The notes beneath the pieces are model-generated. The model made no database searches. It saw only the letters and a list, made by a program, of their open reading frames with translations, and was not told the origin of the DNA. From the NCBI GenBank assembly GCA_050258375.1, contig JBLMYQ010000026.1, forward strand, positions 1-24,645: 24,645 nt of DNA, in the 5' to 3' direction. Positions 1-6,997 of the stretch are shown in pieces; positions within the stretch are counted from its first letter, which is position 1, and the number at the start of each line of letters is the position of its first letter. The position numbers and the translations under genes are program-made. The stretch is from JBLMYQ01 sp050258375 (GTDB lineage Bacteria > Bacillota > Clostridia > Acetivibrionales > UBA4821).

Positions 1-11
1 AGTAGCTTAAG

Positions 12-63
12 ACCCCTCTATCTCCCCTACAAAAGGGGATGAAAAGCCTGTATCTGAAGGGGT
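12..63. other. Nested GC-rich hairpins downstream of the HD-domain gene
   Basis: An inner inverted repeat TCCCCT (23-28) / AGGGGA (34-39) lies inside an outer pair ACCCCT (12-17) / AGGGGT (58-63). It lies about 100 nt beyond the stop of the minus-strand HD gene. On the minus strand there is no convincing T-run after the outer stem, so an ordinary rho-independent terminator is not proven. It could be a 3' UTR structure or the terminator of a gene to the left. Confidence 0.35.
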
Positions 64-167
64 ATAGGAATGAATAATAAGGACTTGAAGAAAAGAGGAT
101 TAGTTAAATGAGGCTTGTATTGGGTTTTCTGTAATGTTTGAACCGTCACCCCTTACCCCTCCTTGTT

Positions 168-1361
168 TCAATTCATTTTATACAGCTCCCGGTAAAGAAC
201 TCCGATATCTATACCCTCAAAAACCATATCCTGATAAAGCTTAAAAAGATGCTCCTTTCCATCCTCCAGATGATATGAACTTATTCCGTGGTTTATTGAT
301 AATACTGCTTCCATAAAAGCAGCAAGATGATCGCAAACACGTATCATTTTACCATCAACCGGCGAAAATTCTTCTTTGTTTAGCTCTTCGCCAATCCTCT
401 CCACCTTTTCTGGCATTCCTTCCTTAAGTACCTTGTTATCGAATTCGTCCTTGATAAAATAATTTATTTCCTTCTGCATATCATCCGAAAGCAGAGGCAT
501 TATCCTTTCTTCCATCTGCATATCTTCATATTCCTTGATTATTTCCTCAAGCCCTTTTACTGAACGCTTTATTGGCGAAACAATATCTCTGGTAAGTACT
601 TCCGGAAGGTCATGAAATAACCCGGCAAAAAAATTATTGTAGATTCTCTTATTGCAAGCGCCTAATTCATTAGACATAAAATATGAAAGAACTGCAACTA
701 TAAACATGTGACCTAAAACAGAAGTCTCAGGAACCCTTGGAGATTGAGCCCATCTTCTCTGAAATCTTAGCTGCCCGCAAATATCAATAAACCCATACGT
801 TTTTTTCTTAAGTGAGATTTTTTGAACTCCGGCAAGCTCATAATAATCCTCAATTTTATTCTCTATATCCTCTTTCGTCTTTTCTATTCCATAAAGAAAC
901 GGAGCCGTATTGTATATGAGGTTGAACTCCCAGCTGGTAGCCAAATAATGTGCTGCACCAAGAATCCTCTTTTCAAGCTTTGAATAATCGGGGTCAGACA
1001 AATATTTTTCAAATTTAATCTCAAAGTCACCAGGCAAATCCCTTATGTCGCTTTTCAACCGTTCCAGAACCCATGAATTTAGCTTTTCTCCCTTTTCAGC
1101 CATCATTTTATGAAACACAGGAGGTTTTATGTCTGTAAGTATAATTCTGTGAAAGAACTCAAAAATCGCTCCCTCAATCAGGTCTGTCCAATTAATATTT
1201 ATTCCCTTTTCGCTCTCTTCAAACTTTGCAAGCACATAGGCAATTATCATTTTATGAGCCTGTTTGTCCAATTCGGTAAAATCAAAAGGTCTTGGCAGGT
1301 CATTCCACCTATATATACTTGCTGATTCATAAATTTTCTTTATTATTCCGGCAGACAGCAT
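168..1361 (-). CDS. HD-domain phosphohydrolase with a YfbR-like 5'-deoxynucleotidase domain
   Basis: Protein of about 397 aa. The C-terminal half matches the YfbR plan: an Arg-Trp pair (about 203-204), a Glu and then His218 (PETSVLGHMF), the HD pair at 250-251 in FHDLPEVLTRDIVSPIK, and a distal Asp344 in RVCDHLAAF. E. coli YfbR has the closely similar HDxxEVLTxDxxxPxK stretch and removes the phosphate from deoxyribonucleoside 5'-monophosphates using a divalent metal. About 195 N-terminal residues are extra compared with YfbR and may be a degenerate second helical domain. The start at 1361 is chosen because AGGGGTG lies 6 nt upstream; a GTG at 1370 is the alternative. It begins 11 nt after the stop of the lipid kinase gene, so the two are co-transcribed. 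Substrate specificity is inferred from motifs only. Confidence 0.8.
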   Translation of the reverse strand: MLSAGIIKKIYESASIYRWNDLPRPFDFTELDKQAHKMIIAYVLAKFEESEKGININWTDLIEGAIFEFFHRIILTDIKPPVFHKMMAEKGEKLNSWVLERLKSDIRDLPGDFEIKFEKYLSDPDYSKLEKRILGAAHYLATSWEFNLIYNTAPFLYGIEKTKEDIENKIEDYYELAGVQKISLKKKTYGFIDICGQLRFQRRWAQSPRVPETSVLGHMFIVAVLSYFMSNELGACNKRIYNNFFAGLFHDLPEVLTRDIVSPIKRSVKGLEEIIKEYEDMQMEERIMPLLSDDMQKEINYFIKDEFDNKVLKEGMPEKVERIGEELNKEEFSPVDGKMIRVCDHLAAFMEAVLSINHGISSYHLEDGKEHLFKLYQDMVFEGIDIGVLYRELYKMN

Positions 1362-1372
1362 TTTCTTCACCC

Positions 1373-2275
1373 CTAAACATAAATATTATCATATTGAAAT
1401 GGCGTTAATACTTTTATTTTATTAGGAACCACCTTTATATTGATAGGAAAAGGAGGTCCCTTTTCCCCATCAATGTCAGTAGAAACATCACTATCGCAGT
1501 CAATTTTCATTTCATTTGTTTTAAAATGAATTACATTAGAATTTTTTACATGTTCTCCATTAATAACTGTAATAAATAAGTGAATCAATTCGTGTATCTG
1601 ACACTTTTTGAAAACAATTACTTCCAAAAGACCATCGTTAACTGATGCAGAAGGTGCTATTTTATTGAACCCACCCGCTGACTTTCCATTCATAATCAGC
1701 ATAAAGAATATTTCGCCTTCAAAGTTCTTTTCTTTACTTATAATTCTCACACTAATAGGTTTCAGCTTGGGCAGATTGCTTATACCGTTTATGTAATAGG
1801 CTAAAACACCCAGAATATTCTTGAATTCACTGTTTGTTTTATGGCTTGTATCAATAATACCTCCCAAGCTTGCAACATTTATAAAATATTTTTCATTAAA
1901 AAGTCCGACATCCGAATAAGAGTAATTGTCCTTTATAAATATATCCACTGCCTTTTCAACAGAATTTGGAATATTAAAGTATTTTGCATAATCATTAGAG
2001 GTTCCAACAGGAAAAATACCCAAGGGTAAATCAATATTGTTTTTTATAATTGCATTAACAGCCTGATTTATTGTTCCGTCTCCCCCAGCAACCAATATTT
2101 TTTCATACTCATTCTGATTCATTAAAGACAGCACTTTATCTAATGATTTCTTTTTGTTTGTCCTGTATGGTTCTACCTGTAAGCCCTTTCTTTGAAATCT
2201 GTCAATTATATAATCAAGATAATTTTTAAAAGTACCGCTGCCTGCAACAGGATTATAAATCAATTTTACTTTCAT
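1373..2275 (-). CDS. YegS/BmrU-family diacylglycerol (lipid) kinase
   Basis: About 300 aa, the normal length for this family. The N-terminal ATP-binding domain has NPVAGSG near residues 8-14, the catalytic-loop signature GGDGT at 64-68 and the PxGTSNDYA block at about 90-97. The C-terminal beta-sandwich contains the DGLLEVIVF motif. Such kinases phosphorylate diacylglycerol or related lipids at the membrane, feeding phospholipid recycling. ATG 2275 is chosen over the longer reading frame because GAGGAAGGTG lies just upstream and the NP..GSG motif then sits close to the N-terminus as usual. The downstream HD gene's ribosome binding site overlaps this stop codon. The exact lipid substrate cannot be read from the sequence. 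Confidence 0.88.
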   Translation of the reverse strand: MKVKLIYNPVAGSGTFKNYLDYIIDRFQRKGLQVEPYRTNKKKSLDKVLSLMNQNEYEKILVAGGDGTINQAVNAIIKNNIDLPLGIFPVGTSNDYAKYFNIPNSVEKAVDIFIKDNYSYSDVGLFNEKYFINVASLGGIIDTSHKTNSEFKNILGVLAYYINGISNLPKLKPISVRIISKEKNFEGEIFFMLIMNGKSAGGFNKIAPSASVNDGLLEVIVFKKCQIHELIHLFITVINGEHVKNSNVIHFKTNEMKIDCDSDVSTDIDGEKGPPFPINIKVVPNKIKVLTPFQYDNIYV

Positions 2276-2456
2276 AAAAACACCTTCCTCAAGAAACATA
2301 AGCTTCAGAATACTACGCCAAAAGATTTTTACAAATTTCTCACCCTATTTTTCACTGTTCATTCTTTAATTATAACATTAAAATTTTATTATGAATCTCA
2401 ACTTTACTTTTTAATAATAAATATTATATCTGTCACTTTTATGCTCTTTTTAGGCA

Positions 2457-3203
2457 CTACTTTTCAATTAGATACTTCCAGTAGCGTTTAGGCATAAATT
2501 GCTTTTGAAGCCTTGGGTTTATCTTGCTTTTAATTGCAATACTATTAAAAAACTCTTTCCACAAGCTTTGTACGTTTTCTTCATCATTATCCAGAGCAAT
2601 AACCTGATTTGCTGTAAAATCAGATATTATCCATTCACTGCAGTTGTAAACTACCGCAGTATTTCTCTTTACATCGTGTATGATAAAATTTTGGTCATTG
2701 AAACGCCTTGAAAAATGAGGGGCAAGCAAGCCAATAATATTATAGTCAGGCTCAATCGGAGCATAATAAATATTCCCCTTTATCTTTCTGAAGCGTATCA
2801 AGCCAAGCATTCTGTGCTTTTCTTTAGTGACTTTTTTAAAAACAGTATGCACATCCAGAACCTTCTGCTCCGACAAATAAAAATTAACCTTTCCTCCAAG
2901 CTTCCATCCCAGCCTTAGGTATTGATAAATCATGGTCGCTGACTCAGGAAGCTCTGAAAGAAATACACAATAGACTTTTTGAAGTACTTCATAGGATATC
3001 TTTTTTATTATAGAATCGTATACCTTATCAGCTTTTAAACAGTCTGTTTGAATTAGTATTTTTTTAATCAGCAGATTTTCCTGATAATTAGTCTGAGATA
3101 CTATTGAATCAGGCGGCTGACTCTGGTAATACGCTTCATACACAGCCGTTAACAGTCCTTCAAAGCTCCCATCATAGACATAGCAAATCTGATTTGCCTC
3201 CAC
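2457..3203 (-). CDS. TIGR03915/DUF4130-type DNA-metabolism protein, partner of the radical SAM protein
   Basis: A 248-aa protein. The C-terminal half has the features I associate with DUF4130: a central RMLGLIRFRKIKG...YYAPIEPDYN stretch, then LAPHFSRRFNDQNFIIHDVKR, ending in the family-typical MPKRYWKYL tail. Members of this family sit next to the TIGR03916 radical SAM gene or, in other bacteria, are fused to a uracil-DNA-glycosylase-like domain. Their biochemical role is not established. Translation starts at GTG 3203 with AGGTGGTGA upstream. The gene is 84 nt downstream of the radical SAM gene and presumably shares its promoter. The family call rests on recall of the motif pattern plus the diagnostic neighbour. 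Confidence 0.8.
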   Translation of the reverse strand: MEANQICYVYDGSFEGLLTAVYEAYYQSQPPDSIVSQTNYQENLLIKKILIQTDCLKADKVYDSIIKKISYEVLQKVYCVFLSELPESATMIYQYLRLGWKLGGKVNFYLSEQKVLDVHTVFKKVTKEKHRMLGLIRFRKIKGNIYYAPIEPDYNIIGLLAPHFSRRFNDQNFIIHDVKRNTAVVYNCSEWIISDFTANQVIALDNDEENVQSLWKEFFNSIAIKSKINPRLQKQFMPKRYWKYLIEK

Positions 3204-3219
3204 TTAACTCACCACCTAG

Positions 3220-3244
3220 CCCCCTCTCTTTGCAATAGAGGGGG
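3220..3244. repeat. CCCCCTCT/AGAGGGGG hairpin between the two repair genes
   Basis: A perfect 8-bp inverted repeat (3220-3227 / 3237-3244) with a 9-nt loop fills part of the 84-nt gap between the radical SAM gene and its partner. On the minus strand it is not followed by a T-run, so it is more likely an intercistronic mRNA structure (processing or partial attenuation) than a full terminator. It resembles the hairpins at the left end of the window. Confidence 0.55.
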
Positions 3245-3287
3245 AAAAGAAATGTTTTTATAGTCATTTTTCATAAAGTATGTAAAT

Positions 3288-4547
3288 CTACGTCAAGAAC
3301 ATAGAAAGCTGTTCCCAGTTGTAACGCTGTTCAAGCAGCTTAGGAGCCTCATCACCAGCAAGTGCCTGCCGGATTATCTTTTCATTGAAACCAAGCTCAT
3401 TATAGTACTTGCCATTACATGTAATAAAGAATCTGGCCCGCTTTAAAACTACGCCCATATTTTTAAGATTATCATAACTCAAAAAGCTCATCCTTCTGGC
3501 TTGAACAATACGAATGGCCGACCTTACTCCAATTCCCGGTACCCTGAGAAGCATCGCATAGTCAGCTTTATTCACTTCCACAGGAAAACACTGAAGATTT
3601 CTAACAGCCCAATTTGCTTTAGGATCCATACCTATATCAAAATCAGGCTGCTCTTCATTTAATAATTCATTTGCGCTGAAGCCATAATATCTTAACAACC
3701 AATCAGCCTGATAAAGTCTATGCTCTCTTAACCTTGGCGGATTAGAAACGGCAGGGAGATTAGGGTGATTTGAAACAGGTATATAAGCTGAGTAATAGAC
3801 CCTTTTTAATTTAAATTTATTATACAACCCTTCTGTAAGTCTTAATATATTCAAATCCCTATCCGATGTCGCCCCAATAATCAATTGCGTGGACTGTCCT
3901 GCCGGAACAAACAAAGGCGCTTTTTTAAACAACTTTTTTTCTTCTTGTTTTTCAATAATTTGATTATTTATAAAATTCATCGGTTTAATAATAGCCTCTT
4001 TCTTTTTCTGCGGAGCAAGCAGCTTAAGCCCTTGTTCCGAAGGAAGCTCAATATTTACACTCATTCTGTCTGCATATATACCCGCCCGTGCAATAAGCTT
4101 GGAATCTGCTCCCGGAATTGCCTTCATATGTATATAGCCGTTAAACCTGTATTCCTCTCTAAGCTTTTTTACAACCTCAATCATCAGCTCCATAGTATAA
4201 TCCGGGCTTTTTATAATACCCGAGCTTAAAAAAAGACCTTCTATATAATTTCTTCTATAAAACTCTATCGTAAGATTTACAATTTCATCAGGTGTGAACT
4301 CTGCCCTGGGAACATCGTTTGTCACTCTATTCACACAATAAGCACAGTTATAAATACAGTAATTTGTAAGCAAAATTTTCAATAATGAAATACACCTGCC
4401 GTCATCTGCCCAGCTGTGGCATATTCCGCTTATGTGACTGTCTCCTATACCACCACGCACATTCTTTCTTGTACCCCCACTGGATGAGCAGGATACATCG
4501 TATTTAGCCGAATCTGACAGTATTTTTAGCTTCTCTTGCAACTCCAT
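3288..4547 (-). CDS. Putative DNA modification/repair radical SAM protein (TIGR03916-like)
   Basis: About 419 aa. The radical SAM cluster motif CIYNCAYC (CX3CX2C; Cys 64, 68, 71) binds the [4Fe-4S] cluster that cleaves S-adenosylmethionine. It is preceded by the family-specific GICHSWADDGRCISLLKIL block and followed by FLSSGI. The C-terminal third carries a helix-hairpin-helix, LLRVPGIGVRSAIRIVQ, a non-specific DNA-binding element found in repair enzymes. Together these match the COG4277/TIGR03916 family, which is annotated as DNA modification or repair but lacks an established reaction. The start at 4547 is set by AAAGGTGA 5 nt upstream; GTG 4556 is an alternative. It is the first gene after a strong promoter with a LexA-like box. 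The substrate is unknown. Confidence 0.87.
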   Translation of the reverse strand: MELQEKLKILSDSAKYDVSCSSSGGTRKNVRGGIGDSHISGICHSWADDGRCISLLKILLTNYCIYNCAYCVNRVTNDVPRAEFTPDEIVNLTIEFYRRNYIEGLFLSSGIIKSPDYTMELMIEVVKKLREEYRFNGYIHMKAIPGADSKLIARAGIYADRMSVNIELPSEQGLKLLAPQKKKEAIIKPMNFINNQIIEKQEEKKLFKKAPLFVPAGQSTQLIIGATSDRDLNILRLTEGLYNKFKLKRVYYSAYIPVSNHPNLPAVSNPPRLREHRLYQADWLLRYYGFSANELLNEEQPDFDIGMDPKANWAVRNLQCFPVEVNKADYAMLLRVPGIGVRSAIRIVQARRMSFLSYDNLKNMGVVLKRARFFITCNGKYYNELGFNEKIIRQALAGDEAPKLLEQRYNWEQLSMFLT

Positions 4548-4556
4548 AAGCTTCAC

Positions 4557-4603
4557 CTTTTAAATATTTTGTATGTAAATATTACCATACGAATATTTAA
4601 AAG
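4557..4603. repeat. 47-nt interrupted palindrome upstream of the radical SAM gene
   Basis: Arms CTTTTAAATATT (4557-4568) and AATATTTAAAAG (4592-4603) are perfectly complementary. A second, inner GTATG/CATAC pair flanks the -10 region. The element covers the core promoter and leader of the radical SAM gene and ends at its ribosome binding site. It could be a second operator or a 5' leader hairpin. Confidence 0.6.
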
Positions 4604-4607
4604 TCAA
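4579..4607 (-). promoter_or_regulatory. Sigma-A promoter of the radical SAM repair operon
   Basis: Read on the minus strand: TTGACT (4602-4607), a 17-nt spacer, then TAATAT (4579-4584), preceded by TGG as an extended -10. Both hexamers are one base off consensus or better and the spacing is ideal. Transcription would start near 4572, about 25 nt before ATG 4547. Confidence 0.75.
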
Positions 4608-4618
4608 ACATTTGTTCG
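4605..4618 (-). promoter_or_regulatory. LexA/DinR-like SOS box overlapping the -35
   Basis: On the minus strand the sequence is CGAACAAATGTTTG. It fits the Bacillus LexA (DinR) consensus CGAACRNRYGTTYC at every position except the last. Its final three bases (4605-4607) are also the first three of the -35 hexamer, where a bound repressor would block RNA polymerase. It lies about 92-105 nt before the divergent ABC ATPase start, so it could in principle affect both sides. Confidence 0.7.
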
Positions 4619-4709
4619 CGTTTCTATGGCTTTTTTATTAAAATCTCACGTCTTTCTTCGTCACAAAATTTTATGCTTCCGTGTTATATACTTGGAAGGA
4701 GCTGAAAAT

Positions 4710-5639
4710 ATGAAATATGCATTAGAAATTAAAAATTTAACAAAGAGGTACAAAAACTTTAGGGCAGTAAACAATTTAAGCCTGAATGTTCCGGAAGGGA
4801 AAATTTATGGCTTTCTTGGCAGAAATGGAGCTGGCAAAACAACTACAATCCGTATGATTATGGGTCTTATTAAGCCAGACAGCGGACAAATACATGTCTT
4901 AGGCAAAGATATTCAGCAAAATAGGCTCTGGGGAGCAAAAAATATAGGCTCAATTATTGAAACGCCCGGATTTTATGAGAACCTTACAGCAGTAGAGAAT
5001 CTGGACATAACTGCTGCTATGTTTAAAGTAAAAAAGAAAAGAATTGCAGAGGTTTTAGATATTGTTAACCTTTCCAGCTGTGAAACAAAAAAGGCAAGGG
5101 ATTTTTCACTTGGCATGAAACAAAGATTAGGAATTGCGAACGCACTTATTCATTCCCCCAAGATTTTAATACTGGATGAACCTACAAACGGACTTGACCC
5201 TGAAGGAATAAGGGACATGAGAGATTTTCTGCGAATGCTTTCTGAAAAGCATGGAATTACAGTTATGATATCCAGTCATATTTTAAATGAAGTCCAGCAA
5301 ATAGCTGATTATGCAGGAATAATTGATCAAGGCAGCTTAATCGAAGAAATGGACATTCAATCAATAATAGAAGGAAATCAAAGCTATCTTCTTCTGGAGG
5401 TTGATAACCCCCAAAAAACACTTGCCATCTTAAAAGACCTTGGATATAAATATCTCACCGAGCAGGATTTTATCAGGGTTTATTGTAATAAAAGCTGCAA
5501 CAGCATATTAAACAGAAAGCTTGTAGAAGCAAATATATGTGTAAATAGCTTATCTTCAATATCGCAGACTCTGGAGGAGAGATTCCTCTCAATAATTGCC
5601 GAAAAAAATACTGATGGAAAGGAAGCTTGCAATGCTTAA
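4710..5639 (+). CDS. ABC transporter ATP-binding protein, BcrA/lantibiotic-protection type
   Basis: A 309-aa nucleotide-binding protein that powers an export or protection pump together with the permease encoded next. Walker A GRNGAGKT is at 37-44, the signature is FSLGMKQ (132-138), Walker B is LILDEPTN (153-160) and the switch His is in SSHIL. The NNLSLNVPEGKIYGFLGRNGAGKTT opening is typical of BcrA/LanF-like peptide-antibiotic immunity ATPases, and the roughly 90-residue C-terminal extension fits that group. The start at 4710 is chosen for GGAAGGAG upstream; the long N-terminal extension that stays open in the same frame has no ribosome binding site. The gene overlaps the permease start by 8 nt (ATGCTTAA), implying translational coupling. 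The substrate is not determinable. Confidence 0.92.
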   Translation: MKYALEIKNLTKRYKNFRAVNNLSLNVPEGKIYGFLGRNGAGKTTTIRMIMGLIKPDSGQIHVLGKDIQQNRLWGAKNIGSIIETPGFYENLTAVENLDITAAMFKVKKKRIAEVLDIVNLSSCETKKARDFSLGMKQRLGIANALIHSPKILILDEPTNGLDPEGIRDMRDFLRMLSEKHGITVMISSHILNEVQQIADYAGIIDQGSLIEEMDIQSIIEGNQSYLLLEVDNPQKTLAILKDLGYKYLTEQDFIRVYCNKSCNSILNRKLVEANICVNSLSSISQTLEERFLSIIAEKNTDGKEACNA

Positions 5640-6369
5640 CCTGTTAAAATGCGAATTCAAAAAGTTTCAAAAAACCTATATAAACTCACTTTCATTTTTG
5701 GGAATGCTATTCCCAGTTATTCTTATAACCTTAATGTTTATAGTAAAGAAAGCTGATTTTATTGAACACAAAACCTACAACTGGGAATATTTCAATTCTC
5801 AGTTAACGATAATGCTTGTTTTTCTTATTGGTCCAATTATTACTTCCTTCATTGCTGTTTTTTCGGTTTTTTATGAATATCAGGAAAAGACCCTAAAGAA
5901 TATACTTTCATCCCCAAACAGTAGAACCTTACTTATTTTGACTAAAATCGTTTATGTTTCGCTCTATGTTCTTCTGCAATATGCTGCCGTTGCTGTGATA
6001 AATGTTTTATGCGCATTACTTTTAGGCTTTGATTTTAGCATTGCTTCTGCTTTAGAAAAATGTATTCACCTTGTAGTTGCAGGTTTTACAACAATCATAC
6101 TTGTTCCGTTTATGATGTTTCTTACTTTGCTTGCTAAAAATTTCATCCCACCTCTGGTTATTACTGTTGCAGGAACCATCTCAAATGCTATCTTAATGAA
6201 CTGGGAAAAATCTTATCTTTCGCCATGGGCAAATCCGGCAAACTTCATTTTTATAATGAAAAAATCATTAAAGATGGATATTATGCTTCCTATTACCTGT
6301 ACATGTGTTTATTTTATCCTCTTTATGATTATTACAATTGTATATTTTAATAGGGTTGATCAATGCTGA
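5632..6369 (+). CDS. ABC-2 type transporter permease
   Basis: A 245-aa integral membrane protein with about six hydrophobic segments, including LSFLGMLFPVILITLMFIV near the N-terminus, then LTIMLVFLIGPIITSFIAVF. After the second helix comes YEYQEKTLKNILSSPNSRTLLILTKIV, the cytoplasmic EhxxTLxxlLs-type stretch of ABC-2 permeases of the BcrB/LanE kind. It is the membrane partner of the preceding ATPase, whose stop codon it overlaps. ATG 5632 is preceded by AAAGGAAG. The pair probably expels or shields against a membrane-active compound, which is inference from family and from the neighbouring stress-response sigma factor. Confidence 0.88.
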   Translation: MLNLLKCEFKKFQKTYINSLSFLGMLFPVILITLMFIVKKADFIEHKTYNWEYFNSQLTIMLVFLIGPIITSFIAVFSVFYEYQEKTLKNILSSPNSRTLLILTKIVYVSLYVLLQYAAVAVINVLCALLLGFDFSIASALEKCIHLVVAGFTTIILVPFMMFLTLLAKNFIPPLVITVAGTISNAILMNWEKSYLSPWANPANFIFIMKKSLKMDIMLPITCTCVYFILFMIITIVYFNRVDQC

Positions 6370-6445
6370 AAATTTTTGTTATATAATATGTCATATAATT
6401 GTGTAGTTAAGTGTTAATCATATAGAAGCAGGCGAATTTTTCATA

Positions 6446-6997
6446 ATGAAAGGAGGAGTTATCATTCATTCATTGTTATTCTTCAATAAACCATCAAAGC
6501 CAGAGCAGAAGCCTAACTTTGATTCAGATTATGCAAAATATTATAATCAGGTTTTTAAACATACGGCTTTCTTAACAGGCAATATACAAGCCGCCGAGGA
6601 TATTACACAGGAAACCTTTATAAAATTGTACAATTCTCCTCCTTCACATTCAAATACCATTGCCTGGCTTACAACAGTAGCAACCAACCTTGTGTATAAT
6701 TACTTAAGAAATGAAAAGGTTAAAAAAAATAAAGAGCCATCAGTTTATGAGAACGATGCAAATAAGGTTATTTCAATTGAAGATACTGCAATAAGAAATC
6801 ATGAAATAAGATTAATTAGAAAAGTGCTAAGCTCAATGGAACCCAGAGACAGACTTTGTCTTCTGCTTAAATTTTCAGGATATAAGTACAGCGAGATTGC
6901 TGAAATAATAGAAGTTGAAGCATCCTCTGTAGGAACCATTATTTCAAGGTCACAATCAAAATTCAAACAAAAATTTTCAAAGGAGGTGCAGGATTAA
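6446..6997 (+). CDS. ECF-type RNA polymerase sigma factor
   Basis: About 177-183 aa, the normal size for an ECF sigma factor. Region 2 (about 27-100) includes AEDITQETFIKLY and the -10-recognition helix IAWLTTVATNLVYNYLRNEKVKK. Region 4 (about 128-175) has PRDRLCLLLKFSGYKYSEIAEIIEVEASSVGTIISRSQSKFKQ, a helix-turn-helix for -35 contact. The start is odd: the only upstream ATG (6446) is followed directly by AAAGGAGG, which would position the ribosome on ATT at 6464. The true N-terminus may therefore be six residues shorter, or the site may regulate initiation. The gene overlaps the anti-sigma start (TAATG), the standard arrangement for a sigma/anti-sigma pair. Confidence 0.92.
   Translation: MKGGVIIHSLLFFNKPSKPEQKPNFDSDYAKYYNQVFKHTAFLTGNIQAAEDITQETFIKLYNSPPSHSNTIAWLTTVATNLVYNYLRNEKVKKNKEPSVYENDANKVISIEDTAIRNHEIRLIRKVLSSMEPRDRLCLLLKFSGYKYSEIAEIIEVEASSVGTIISRSQSKFKQKFSKEVQD

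Noticed and set aside
3885..4229. 114-aa plus-strand frame opposite the radical SAM gene
   Set aside because: It lies wholly antisense to a gene with clear motifs, is rich in rare residues and lacks a ribosome binding site.
4620..4709. Possible promoter for the first ABC ATPase (TTATAT region near 4685)
   Set aside because: A -10-like TTATAT is present but no -35 hexamer lies at a sensible distance, so it is not reported as a feature.
6376..6399. Two TATAAT sequences upstream of the sigma factor
   Set aside because: Neither has a -35 at 16-18 nt; in such A/T-rich sequence they may be chance.
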